Shown here: positions 33,665-41,830 of the stretch, one piece after another
How positions within the stretch are numbered: position 1 is the first letter of the stretch
Layout: each line of letters begins with the position of its first letter
Assembly: GCA_018402665.1 (NCBI GenBank)
Contig: JAGYIN010000011.1
Span: 1 to 58,884 of the forward strand
Reading direction: 5' to 3'
DNA: 58,884 nucleotides
DNA from: Schleiferiaceae bacterium
Lineage (GTDB): Bacteria; Bacteroidota; Bacteroidia; Flavobacteriales; Schleiferiaceae
The notes under the pieces: generated by a model
What the model was told of the DNA's origin: nothing
Database searches by the model: none
The model's input: only the letters and a program-made list of their open reading frames with translations
Translations under genes and position numbers: made by a program

Positions 33665-34192
33665 GCCTTTTTTCATAAGGTCTTTTAATATTTTACCGCC
33701 CCTGTTCTTCATGCCGGGTGTACCGTATTCGCAAGCTATTTCTATGCTTTGCGCCAACTCTGATGCGAGTTCCGGGTATTTTTTCACCATTCTATGCACA
33801 ATGCTCATTGCATATACCCTAGGGGCGGCGGCTTGACTGGGTGCAACAATGGTATTGAAACTAAAATCGAGTAATAGTCCTTCGCGCTCATCGTGTCTAG
33901 GCAGTTGGTATTTTGAATAGTAGCGTAGAATGAAGCGTGCCTCGGCATCGGTTTTCATTTGGTCCAATTGGGCAATCATTTCCCGCTCCTTCTTGTAAAA
34001 GAGTTCAGGCCTGCTGTCGCTGATGTGGTGCAGGATCCAGCATCCGCGCATCCGCTCTTTCTTAGTGCCGTTAAAAGCCCTTTCTAAAATAGCATCTAGC
34101 GCTTTAGGACGTTCAATTCCTGCCGCTACAAGCGGAGCGTAATGCCATTCTTTAGCGCTATCGAGTTCATTTAAGGCGTATTCTAAATCCAT
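33656..34192 (-). CDS. Helical repeat protein of unknown function
   Basis: A protein of 178 residues from the ATG at 34192 ('MDLEYALNELDSAKEWHY'). A longer frame back to 34276 would add a hydrophobic stretch that does not look like a proper signal and is rejected. The sequence is all alpha-helical, with HEAT- or ARM-like pairs ('RPKALDAILERAFNGTKKERMRGCWILHHISD', 'MSIVHRMVKKYPELASELAQSIEIAC') as in DNA-alkylation-repair-like or scaffold proteins. No catalytic motif is seen. It lies opposite the SOS-like regulator, which starts 114 bases away in the divergent direction. Confidence 0.7.
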   Translation of the reverse strand: MDLEYALNELDSAKEWHYAPLVAAGIERPKALDAILERAFNGTKKERMRGCWILHHISDSRPELFYKKEREMIAQLDQMKTDAEARFILRYYSKYQLPRHDEREGLLLDFSFNTIVAPSQAAAPRVYAMSIVHRMVKKYPELASELAQSIEIACEYGTPGMKNRGGKILKDLMKKGLL

Positions 34193-34227
34193 GTGCAAAA
34201 AAATTAACAGCAGTGATGATGAAAATA

Positions 34228-34239
34228 TTAGAATTCTAA
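34228..34239. repeat. Perfect 12-bp palindrome upstream of the S24 repressor gene
   Basis: TTAGAATTCTAA lies between the divergent genes at 34192 and 34306, about 67 bases before the repressor start. It could be an autoregulatory operator. It does not match the dyad before dinB, so a shared operator is not supported. Confidence 0.35.
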
Positions 34240-34305
34240 CTAAATTAGCATAATCAAATAAGAAACGTGCGCCCACTTTTCTTGACCTACTAAAGATACG
34301 GCCTT

Positions 34306-35088
34306 ATGAATTACGTAAAAAACAACCTTAAGTTCCTTCGCAAGAAGGAGGCGCTCACACAAGAGCAACTGGCTACTAAAATTGGTGTAAAACGCGCCAT
34401 GATAGGTGCGTATGAAGAAGGTAGGGCGGAGCCTCGTCTACATACACTGCAGCATTTAGCCGCTTATTTCCAGGTACGCTTGGATGATTTTGTAAACAAG
34501 GATCTTTCCGGTTCTAGCAGTATTCCTAAAGCAGATATTAGTGGTGCTCAGTTGCGCATTTTGCCTGTTGTAGTTGACGGTACAGACGAGAGGGAGCTGG
34601 GAACGTTGGTTCCTGTAAAGGCTTCAGCGGGATACCTCAGTGGCTATGGCGATGCTGATTATATTGGTGCATTACCGCGTTTTTCCATGCCCTTTCCTGA
34701 GCTGCCTCAGGACCGTACCTACAGAGTATTTCAAATTAGAGGGGAGAGCATGCTTCCTATCAAACCGGGATCGTACGTGATTACAGAATATGTTCAAGAT
34801 TGGAAATCTATTCGCAATGACGAGTGTCATGTTTTGATTACGAAAGACGAAGGTGTTGTTTACAAGCGTGTCATTAATAACCTCCACATCGGTGAACTAA
34901 TGCTGAAATCAGATAACCCACAGTTTGCGCCTTACACGGTTCCTGTAGACCGCTTGGTAGAGGTTTGGAAAGCGGTTGGTTATACCAGCTTTGAATTACC
35001 TGCCGCAGGTACAGGTCAAGAAATGTCTCAGCTCATGCACATGATGGCAGATCTAAAAAAAGAGATGAATCATCTGAAAGACAACTAA
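34306..35088 (+). CDS. LexA-like XRE-S24 self-cleaving repressor
   Basis: A protein of 260 residues. Residues 5-62 form a Cro/C1 HTH ('LTQEQLATKIGVKRAMIGAYEEGRAEP'). Residues about 100-220 form an S24 LexA-type peptidase. The scissile Ala-Gly lies at 108-109 in 'VKASAGYLSG', the nucleophile is Ser148 in 'RGESMLP' and the general base Lys187 is in 'VVYKRV', so the full self-cleavage apparatus is present. The C-terminal 30 residues form a short coiled coil ('QLMHMMADLKKEMNHL'). It leads a run with a Y-family polymerase, SRAP and DnaE2, so it is the likely damage-responsive repressor of that set, in place of classical LexA. Confidence 0.93.
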   Translation: MNYVKNNLKFLRKKEALTQEQLATKIGVKRAMIGAYEEGRAEPRLHTLQHLAAYFQVRLDDFVNKDLSGSSSIPKADISGAQLRILPVVVDGTDERELGTLVPVKASAGYLSGYGDADYIGALPRFSMPFPELPQDRTYRVFQIRGESMLPIKPGSYVITEYVQDWKSIRNDECHVLITKDEGVVYKRVINNLHIGELMLKSDNPQFAPYTVPVDRLVEVWKAVGYTSFELPAAGTGQEMSQLMHMMADLKKEMNHLKDN

Positions 35089-35132
35089 TTAACACGTAAA
35101 GACAACTTCATCCATTGTGTTTTTGAGCGGCC

Positions 35133-35147
35133 TTCGAGCCGCTCGAA
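35133..35147. promoter_or_regulatory. Dyad-symmetric candidate operator before the Y-family polymerase gene
   Basis: TTCGAG-CCG-CTCGAA is a perfect 15-bp inverted repeat, 30 bases upstream of the -7 element of the polymerase gene, about where the -33 region begins. It is embedded in a second hairpin (GAGCGGC...GCCGCTC) that has no T run, so it is not a terminator. It is a plausible binding site for the LexA-like repressor encoded just upstream. Confidence 0.45.
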
Positions 35148-35177
35148 CTGCCTGTGGTGGGTCCTTACTTAACTAAA

Positions 35178-35185
35178 TACCTCTG
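35178..35185 (+). promoter_or_regulatory. Predicted -7 element for the Y-family polymerase gene, leaderless geometry
   Basis: TACCTCTG differs from TAnnTTTG by one base and ends five bases (AATTC) before the ATG at 35191. Confidence 0.5.
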
Positions 35186-35190
35186 AATTC

Positions 35191-36402
35191 ATGGATCGCT
35201 CCATCTTACATATGGACCTTGATACGTTCTTCGTTTCCGTTGAACGCTTGATGGATAGCCGCCTAAATGGTAAGCCTATACTCATTGGCGGTACTGGTGA
35301 TCGTGGGGTAGTTGCAGCGTGCAGTTATGAGACGAGAAAGTTTGGAGTTCATTCTGCCATGCCCATGCGTATGGCTCGTTCTCTTTGTCCTGAAGCCATT
35401 ATCATTCGAGGGAATTCCGCAAACTACAGCAAATTCTCCAACTTAGTCACAGATGTTATTAAAGAGGATGTACCGGTTTACGAGAAAACATCGGTAGACG
35501 AGTTTTATGTTGATCTCACAGGTATGGATCGCTTCTTTGGGAACTTCAAATTTGCCAGTGAACTAAGGGACCGTGTCATTAAGGAAACAGGATTACCCAT
35601 TAGTTTTGGTTTGTCTTTAAATAAAACAGTTAGTAAGGTAGCCACAGGTGAAGCGAAGCCTAACAATAAGATTTTCGTTCAAAAAGGGCTGGAGCGTCCG
35701 TTTCTAGCACCTTTATCGGTTCGTAAGATTCCCATGGTGGGAGAGAAGACCTACCAGACTCTTCGAAATCTAGGGGTACGCCGTATTCAAACGTTGCAAG
35801 AAATGCCATTGGAGATGATGCAAAGTGTCATGGGTAAGCACGGTGCTGTGATTTGGCATAAGGCTCAGGGCGTTGATCAGAGCCCTGTTGTCCCTTACCA
35901 AGAGCGCAAGAGTATTTCAACAGAGCGCACTTTTGCTAAGGATACTATCGATGTGGTTAAGCTTGAAGGAATTATCGTTGCTATGACAGAGAATCTTGCC
36001 TATCAGTTGCGTCGTGGTGATAAGTTAACTTCTTGCATTACCGTTAGGATTAGATATTCAGATTTCAACACCCATACGCTTCAAGCACGCATACCATATA
36101 CTGCGGCAGATCACCTTCTTATTCCTAAAGTCAAGGAACTGTTCCAAAAACTCTTTGAGCGTAGATTGCTCGTGCGTTTGGTAGGTGTTCGCTTCTCTCA
36201 TTTAGTAGGGGGAGGGTATCAGATGAATCTGTTTGAAGAGAGTGAGGAGCTCAGTAAACTTTACAGCGCTATGGATCACATACGACAACGGTTCGGTGAT
36301 CGTTCAGTGTTGCGCGCCGTTTCTCTAGGTGCTAAAACCATAGGAAGGACAAATCCATTTAACGGTGAACCACCACCGCTTTTAGCGAACAGACATCAGT
36401 AA
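35191..36402 (+). CDS. Y-family translesion DNA polymerase (DinB/UmuC type)
   Basis: A protein of 403 residues. It copies damaged DNA with low fidelity. Catalytic acids are Asp9 in 'HMDLDTFFVSVE' and Asp103-Glu104 in 'SVDEFYVDLTG'. A steric-gate aromatic follows Asp11. The little finger spans about 240-340. At 344-348 'QMNLF' matches the beta-clamp motif QxxLF, but 55 further residues follow it, a tail more like UmuC than DinB. The gene follows the LexA-like repressor by 102 bases and has its own promoter and dyad. SRAP and DnaE2 genes follow in tight order, so it probably serves as the polymerase partner in an induced mutagenesis set. Confidence 0.93.
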   Translation: MDRSILHMDLDTFFVSVERLMDSRLNGKPILIGGTGDRGVVAACSYETRKFGVHSAMPMRMARSLCPEAIIIRGNSANYSKFSNLVTDVIKEDVPVYEKTSVDEFYVDLTGMDRFFGNFKFASELRDRVIKETGLPISFGLSLNKTVSKVATGEAKPNNKIFVQKGLERPFLAPLSVRKIPMVGEKTYQTLRNLGVRRIQTLQEMPLEMMQSVMGKHGAVIWHKAQGVDQSPVVPYQERKSISTERTFAKDTIDVVKLEGIIVAMTENLAYQLRRGDKLTSCITVRIRYSDFNTHTLQARIPYTAADHLLIPKVKELFQKLFERRLLVRLVGVRFSHLVGGGYQMNLFEESEELSKLYSAMDHIRQRFGDRSVLRAVSLGAKTIGRTNPFNGEPPPLLANRHQ

Positions 36403-36426
36403 ACGTAGACAAACAGAGAGGAAAAT

Positions 36427-37236
36427 ATGTGTGGTAGATATGTAGCTATTAGTAAAGTAAAGGCCGTAGAGAAGCGGTTCAGCGCACTTGTAGAGCGTCC
36501 AGAACTCTTTACGCCGAATACTAATATTGGTATAGGAACATTAGCACCTGTGATTACACAGGAACATTCCGACCGTATAAAGCATTACCAGTTTGGATTT
36601 ACTCCGTATTGGGCGAAGAAACCATTTTACCTTTTTAATGCTCGTTCAGAAGGGGATCACAATAAGGAAAATAACCCTACCTACCGTGGTGCAAAGGGCA
36701 TTACAGTGAAGCCAGCCTTTCGACAAAGCATTCGGTCTAAACGTTGTCTTGTACTGGCGGATGGATTTATAGAGGGACCACAAAAAGAGCGTTTGTCAAA
36801 ACCGTACGTCATTTATAAAAGGGATGGAGCTCCTTTCGCTTTCGCTGGATTGTACGATACCTGGGTAAATCCAGATACCGGCGAGATGGTCGATAGTTTT
36901 GCGATTATTACAACGGTGAGCAATAAAATCACAGCTGCTATCGATCACCACCGATCACCTGTAATTCTCAATGAAGAAGATGAATCTATTTGGTTAGACC
37001 CTACGACACCATTAGCAGAGGTAACGGATTTACTTTTTCCATATCCTGCTGAAGAACTTAATGCTTATCCAATAGCAGCGGCAATAAAAAATCCTAGGAG
37101 CAATGGACCGGAATTACTCAAGCCCATTGGAGAGCGTTTGGTTACGGAATACGATTATGAAATTCATACCCACCTGGGTTTACAAGGAATGGGGATGACT
37201 CAAGCACGTCAACGCAAGCTGGATCTAGGCTTCTAG
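36427..37236 (+). CDS. SRAP/HMCES-type SOS-associated protein (YedK family)
   Basis: A protein of 269 residues. YedK/HMCES proteins form a covalent thiazolidine link to abasic sites in single-stranded DNA through Cys2 and so shield them. Cys2 is present ('MCGRY'), as are the DNA-binding 'NARSE' (71-75), the catalytic Glu116 in 'ADGFIEGP' (usually 'ADGFYEW') and His175 in 'DHHRSPVIL'. A purine-rich AGAGAGGAAAAT sits just before the ATG, one of few Shine-Dalgarno-like sites here. It lies 24 bases after the Y-family polymerase gene and 21 bases before dnaE2, inside the damage-tolerance run. Confidence 0.95.
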   Translation: MCGRYVAISKVKAVEKRFSALVERPELFTPNTNIGIGTLAPVITQEHSDRIKHYQFGFTPYWAKKPFYLFNARSEGDHNKENNPTYRGAKGITVKPAFRQSIRSKRCLVLADGFIEGPQKERLSKPYVIYKRDGAPFAFAGLYDTWVNPDTGEMVDSFAIITTVSNKITAAIDHHRSPVILNEEDESIWLDPTTPLAEVTDLLFPYPAEELNAYPIAAAIKNPRSNGPELLKPIGERLVTEYDYEIHTHLGLQGMGMTQARQRKLDLGF

Positions 37237-37257
37237 AGACTGTAAAAAACAGAAGAG

Positions 37258-40200
37258 ATGTTAGTGAACTCGCACAGTTATTACAGCTTGCGTTACGGGG
37301 TACTTTCGCCTAAAGAGTGGCTGGCTTTCTTCGAAAGCCAGCCATGGTCCGCGATGGCTATCACTGATATTAATAACACTTCGGCATGCATGACCGTGCT
37401 CTATCTTTTACGCAATCACCCTAAAAAGCGTGCAGTCATCGGAGTAGATTTTAGAAATGGAATAACGCCCTGTTATGTGGCATTGGCTAAAAATTGGGAA
37501 GGCTTTCGCCAAATCAATGATCACTTATCAGAACATCTTCATCGAAAGCAGCGCTTTTCATCGCGCGCTCCGGTCGCAGCACTTAAAGACGCCTGGATTA
37601 TTTATCCTTTAGAAAGTCTTCCGCCCGATGCGCCACTAGCACCAAACGAACTTATAGGAGTAGGGGCAGACCAGTTGCGCTTCCTACACCTTTCACCACA
37701 TGTACGTCGTCAGCACAAACTTATTGCAATGCCTACGGCAACTTTTAGAGGAAAGCGAGACCACAATGCACACCGCTTACTGCGTGCTATTGATGAGAAT
37801 GCCTTGCTGAGTAAACTCTCAAAGGACAAACAAGCAAATGAAGACGATCTGTACCTGTCTAACGATGAATTACGGAGAGCCTATGTTGAAGTACCTTACT
37901 TACTACGCCAGGCCCAACAGGTATTGGAGGACTGTGCGGTTTTGTTGCCAGATGAAGCCTCACTGAACTTACAGACCTACACCGGTTCAAAACAGAAGGA
38001 TTTACGCCTGCTAAAAAAATTGGCTTATGACGGTATACCTTATCGTTATCCAACGGTAGACTTCAAAGTAAAGGAGCGTATTGAGAAGGAACTGGAACTA
38101 ATTGCAAAGAAGAACTTTGTGTCCTATTTCTTAATCAACTGGGACATTGTAAACTATGCCCAAAAACGCGGTTATTTCTACGTTGGGCGTGGGAGTGGAG
38201 CAAATAGTATTGTCGCTTATTTGTTGAAAATCACAGATGTAGACCCCATTGAATTGGACTTGTATTTTGAGCGCTTCATTAATCTGTACCGGACATCTCC
38301 TCCAGATTTTGATCTTGATTTTTCCTGGCGTGATCGAGACGATATTACTCAATACATCTTTAAACGCTTCCCGCACACCGCGCTACTAGCTACCTACAAT
38401 ACGTTTCAATACCGTGCGGTAGTTCGTGAATTGGGGAAGGTGTTTGGTCTACCTAAACATGAGATAGATAAATTGAGTAGGGGGAAGTTTACTAGCAATG
38501 AATTGGACCAATTGGGCCACCTCGTACTACGCTATAGTACGTATATCCAGGGATTTCCAAGCCATTTAAGCATTCATGCTGGAGGGATTTTGATTGCTGA
38601 AAAGAGCATACATTACCATACAGGGACTTTTTTACCACCGAAAGGCTTCGCAACAACGCAATTTGATATGGTGGTGGCAGAAGATATTGGACTACATAAA
38701 TTTGATATCCTTAGTCAACGTGGGCTCTCTAAAATTCAAGATGCGCTGCACATTATTCGTAAAAATAAACCAGAGGACAGACTCCTAGACATCCGAAACT
38801 TACAGCCATTCAAGCAAGATGAGAAAATCAAATCTATTTTGCGCGACGGCAGCGCCATGGGCTGCTTTTATGTCGAATCGCCTGCGATGCGCATGCTGCT
38901 TAAGAAACTAAAGGTGGATACCTACCTCGGTTTAGTTGCAGCGAGTTCCATTATCCGCCCGGGGGTTAGTAACAGTGGCATGATGCGCGAATACATATTG
39001 CGTTTCACTGATCCAGAGCGGCGTCAAGATGCACACCCCGTATTACTTGATATCATGCCAGATACGTTTGGGGTGATGGTATACCAGGAGGATGTGATTA
39101 AAGTGGCCCATTATTTTGCCGGTTTGTCTTTGGGTGAAGCAGATGTTTTGCGCCGCGGTATGTCGGGGAAATTTCGTTCAAGAGAGGAGTTTAAACGTGT
39201 TGAAAATCAGTACTTTGAAAACTGTAAGGCACGTGGGTATAGTTTGGAATTGGCACAGGATATTTGGCGTCAAATAGAAAGTTTTGCGGGCTACGCTTTT
39301 GCTAAAGGACACAGTGCTTCTTATGCTGTCGAAAGTTATCAAAGCCTCTATTTAAAGGCACATTATCCTCTGGAGTACATGGTGGCTGTCATCAATAACT
39401 TCGGCGGCTTTTACAGTACGGAGTTTTATGTACACGAGGCCAGGAAACTTGGGGGAATAGTGGAAGCTCCATGTGTACAGCAGGGCGATTACCCCACAGT
39501 CATTCGCGGAACAACAATCTATTTAGGTTTTGTTTTGCTGCACGGTTTAGATGAGTCCGTAGGAGTGACCATAGGTCGGGAAAGACAGGAGGGAGGCCCC
39601 TTTAGTAATCTTACAGATTTTATAGACCGCGTACCAATTGGCATTGAACAATTATCACTGCTAATCAGAATAGGTGCTTTTAGGTTTACAGGCGTAGCCA
39701 AACAAACATTATTGTGGGAAGCGCACCACATGCTCAAGGGACACAAACAGTCGGCTGTACCCGCTGCATCACTCAGTTTATTTAAGGGAACGGTCAGTTC
39801 ACGCGATTATAAAGTGCCGCTGTTAGAGCAATCTGCATTAGAGCAGGCTTTCGATGAAATAGAATTACTGGGATTTCTATTAGCTGATCCGTTTTTATTA
39901 GCAGATGAGCCTATGAATCAAGGAACTACAGCCATAGAATTTCCAGAAAAACTAGGACATTTTGTGATTGCTTATGGATATTTGGTTACCGTTAAGGATA
40001 CGAAGACGCAAAAAGGAGACCGTATGAATTTTGCCACATTCGTAGATCAGAACGGGGATTTTCTAGATAGTGTACATTTTCCAAACATTGCTGCTCAATT
40101 TCCATTCCGCGGTAAAGGACTCTATAAGGTTCAAGGCCGTGTAGTTGAAGAATTTGGCTTTTACAGTATCGAGGCTTCGGCTTTGTATAAGCTGGCTGTT

Positions 40201-40302
40201 ATTCCTGATCCGCGTTACGAAGATCAGATGGCCCGTTCAAAAGATAATTACAGTAAGACTAAGGGCACAATGAAACGCGGCTCGAAACCTACAACGGGGT
40301 AG
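37258..40302 (+). CDS. Error-prone DNA polymerase III alpha subunit (DnaE2 type)
   Basis: A protein of 1014 residues, close to DnaE2 (~1050) and shorter than replicative DnaE (~1160). The palm shows 'PPDFDLDFSWRDRDDI' with catalytic Asp350 and Asp352, and later 'MVYQEDVIKVAHYFAGLSLGEADVLRRGMSGK'. The N-terminal PHP domain has lost metal ligands: the usual HxHSxYS is 'NSHSYYS' and TDH is 'TDIN', so it should lack proofreading or pyrophosphatase activity. 'SLSLF' near residue 839 resembles a clamp-binding site. A C-terminal OB fold ('GHFVIAYGYLVTVKDTKTQKGDRMNFATF') is present. It is last in the operon with repressor, Y-family polymerase and SRAP. Confidence 0.93.
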   Translation: MLVNSHSYYSLRYGVLSPKEWLAFFESQPWSAMAITDINNTSACMTVLYLLRNHPKKRAVIGVDFRNGITPCYVALAKNWEGFRQINDHLSEHLHRKQRFSSRAPVAALKDAWIIYPLESLPPDAPLAPNELIGVGADQLRFLHLSPHVRRQHKLIAMPTATFRGKRDHNAHRLLRAIDENALLSKLSKDKQANEDDLYLSNDELRRAYVEVPYLLRQAQQVLEDCAVLLPDEASLNLQTYTGSKQKDLRLLKKLAYDGIPYRYPTVDFKVKERIEKELELIAKKNFVSYFLINWDIVNYAQKRGYFYVGRGSGANSIVAYLLKITDVDPIELDLYFERFINLYRTSPPDFDLDFSWRDRDDITQYIFKRFPHTALLATYNTFQYRAVVRELGKVFGLPKHEIDKLSRGKFTSNELDQLGHLVLRYSTYIQGFPSHLSIHAGGILIAEKSIHYHTGTFLPPKGFATTQFDMVVAEDIGLHKFDILSQRGLSKIQDALHIIRKNKPEDRLLDIRNLQPFKQDEKIKSILRDGSAMGCFYVESPAMRMLLKKLKVDTYLGLVAASSIIRPGVSNSGMMREYILRFTDPERRQDAHPVLLDIMPDTFGVMVYQEDVIKVAHYFAGLSLGEADVLRRGMSGKFRSREEFKRVENQYFENCKARGYSLELAQDIWRQIESFAGYAFAKGHSASYAVESYQSLYLKAHYPLEYMVAVINNFGGFYSTEFYVHEARKLGGIVEAPCVQQGDYPTVIRGTTIYLGFVLLHGLDESVGVTIGRERQEGGPFSNLTDFIDRVPIGIEQLSLLIRIGAFRFTGVAKQTLLWEAHHMLKGHKQSAVPAASLSLFKGTVSSRDYKVPLLEQSALEQAFDEIELLGFLLADPFLLADEPMNQGTTAIEFPEKLGHFVIAYGYLVTVKDTKTQKGDRMNFATFVDQNGDFLDSVHFPNIAAQFPFRGKGLYKVQGRVVEEFGFYSIEASALYKLAVIPDPRYEDQMARSKDNYSKTKGTMKRGSKPTTG

Positions 40303-40372
40303 ACATTCTTACTCTGTGAAAATACTATTTAACATAATATATATTATAACCAAAATATAAAAAAGGCAAAAG

Positions 40373-40397
40373 AAAACCCCAGTAGTCTATACTGAGG
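40373..40397 (-). terminator. Terminator of the TPR-protein gene
   Basis: On the reverse strand CCTCAGTA and TACTGGGG form an 8-bp stem with loop TAGAC, followed by TTTTCTTTT. It sits 27-51 bases past the stop at 40424. The region 40303-40372 is very AT-rich and holds no gene. Confidence 0.7.
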
Positions 40398-40423
40398 TAT
40401 TCAAATGTTTTCTTAAGTCTAGA

Positions 40424-41743
40424 TTATTCGCCAGCGGCTTCTAAAACCGCCTTCATGTCCATAGACTTCTGGTAATCACCAACCTTACGGTAAACCTCCA
40501 TGAGTGCACGAACAATGTCCATATCTTCAGGATTCATTTCGTATGACTTTTCGAAATACTGTAAGCTTTCTTCGAATACGCCTTTTTGTTTGTCCTTTAA
40601 CGCGTTGTATTTACGCGTTTCGTTCAAACCTAGGTTATTCATCTGTTCAGTGATTTCATTCGCACGATCAATGTAAACTAGACCACACATGTACATTGCA
40701 TCACTTAACGTAGAATCCAATTCAACTGCACGCTTATATTCAGTAAGTGCCGCATCTAAATCTTTTAACTCGGTTTGTAGGATATTACCTTTCACAAAGT
40801 GATAGATTCCTTTAGTAGGATTCTTTTCAATGGCTTCGTCAAGGTTGGCCAAAGCGCCATCATAATCCTTATTATCAAGGAAAGACTGTAACTGGATATC
40901 AAGTAAATCCTTATTCTCAGGGTATTTTGCTCTTGCTTCGCTCAAGGTTTGGTTATACTTGGTTTCATCCTCTAGCTTTTTGTAAGCATTAATTAAGCTG
41001 ATGTAAACACTCGGACGAACATCTTCACCTACCACAGGATCTGTAGCTAAACCCGCAGTGATATCTTTCTCCATAGCCGCCTTGTTCGGGTATTGCTTAG
41101 GATTTCCCAGGATATCAGTAGCTGTAAACGTAACACCGGTATAACCCAAGTCTAAACAACTGCGGAATGCGCCTACACTTGCTTCTAAATTACCGGCCTG
41201 ACCAGCAATGATTCCTGCATTAAATAACAATCCTGTATCGAGGCTTGCAGACTTACCAAGAAGCTCATTTTTCTTAAGCTCGTAAGCACTCATGTAACCG
41301 TTATAAGCACCTTCATAATCTCCTGTTTCGTATGCCGCACTTGCCTCAATGAGGTAGTTGTAGGCAATATTTGGGATATTTTGAATGGCATCGGCTGTGT
41401 ACGGTTGCTTCTTAGCTACAGATTCAAACTTGATCAAATCCAAAATACTCTGCGCAGCCACATCATTAGCATTCTCGTCGAGCGCCTTAATAGCAGCATC
41501 CGGAGAAGCAGCAATCTTAGAATAGATTAACGATTTGTTGTAGTAAAACTTTGATAAGATTTTTTCTTTAATCTCGGCTTGGTTTTTACCATCGATAATG
41601 TCGGTTGCTTCATCGATAAAGCCCTTAGCCTCTACCAATTCATTGCCTCTTAATGCGATAATTGCACTAGTTACTTTAGGAGCCTCCTGTGCAGAAAGAC
41701 CTAAAGACATTGCCATTGACAAGGCGACGAGTACTTTTTTCAT
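40424..41743 (-). CDS. Exported TPR-repeat protein
   Basis: A protein of 439 residues from the ATG at 41743, which opens the signal peptide ('KKVLVALSMAMSLGLSAQ'). A TTG five codons upstream is less likely. After the signal, about ten TPR-like helix pairs run to the end, clearest at 'YETGDYEGAYNGYMSAYELKK', 'GNLEASVGAFRSCLDLGY', 'LDAALTEYKRAVELDSTLSDAMYMCGLVY' and 'SLQYFEKSYEMNPEDMDIVRALMEVYRK'. TPRs serve protein-protein contacts, here in the periplasm or outer membrane. It follows gyrA on the same strand after 87 bases but has its own promoter. Confidence 0.88.
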   Translation of the reverse strand: MKKVLVALSMAMSLGLSAQEAPKVTSAIIALRGNELVEAKGFIDEATDIIDGKNQAEIKEKILSKFYYNKSLIYSKIAASPDAAIKALDENANDVAAQSILDLIKFESVAKKQPYTADAIQNIPNIAYNYLIEASAAYETGDYEGAYNGYMSAYELKKNELLGKSASLDTGLLFNAGIIAGQAGNLEASVGAFRSCLDLGYTGVTFTATDILGNPKQYPNKAAMEKDITAGLATDPVVGEDVRPSVYISLINAYKKLEDETKYNQTLSEARAKYPENKDLLDIQLQSFLDNKDYDGALANLDEAIEKNPTKGIYHFVKGNILQTELKDLDAALTEYKRAVELDSTLSDAMYMCGLVYIDRANEITEQMNNLGLNETRKYNALKDKQKGVFEESLQYFEKSYEMNPEDMDIVRALMEVYRKVGDYQKSMDMKAVLEAAGE

Positions 41744-41774
41744 TGTTTTCAGTTTCAATTTTTAAATAAGGTCA

Positions 41775-41782
41775 CAAATGTA
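41775..41782 (-). promoter_or_regulatory. Predicted -7 element for the TPR-protein gene
   Basis: Reverse-strand TACATTTG, exact match, 31 bases before the ATG at 41743. Confidence 0.55.
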
Positions 41783-41830
41783 AGTGTCTCTAAAAGAACA
41801 AACACCGCGCCATTGTTCAAAATAATGTTA

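Noticed and set aside
35124-35147. Strong GC-rich hairpin after the repressor gene, looking like a terminator
   Set aside because: No T run follows on either strand (GAACTG on plus; A-rich on minus). The inner symmetric dyad fits an operator better.
40303-40372. AT-rich stretch as a replication origin or promoter cluster
   Set aside because: It lacks repeats or DnaA-box-like clusters and lies between convergent genes; simply a low-complexity spacer.
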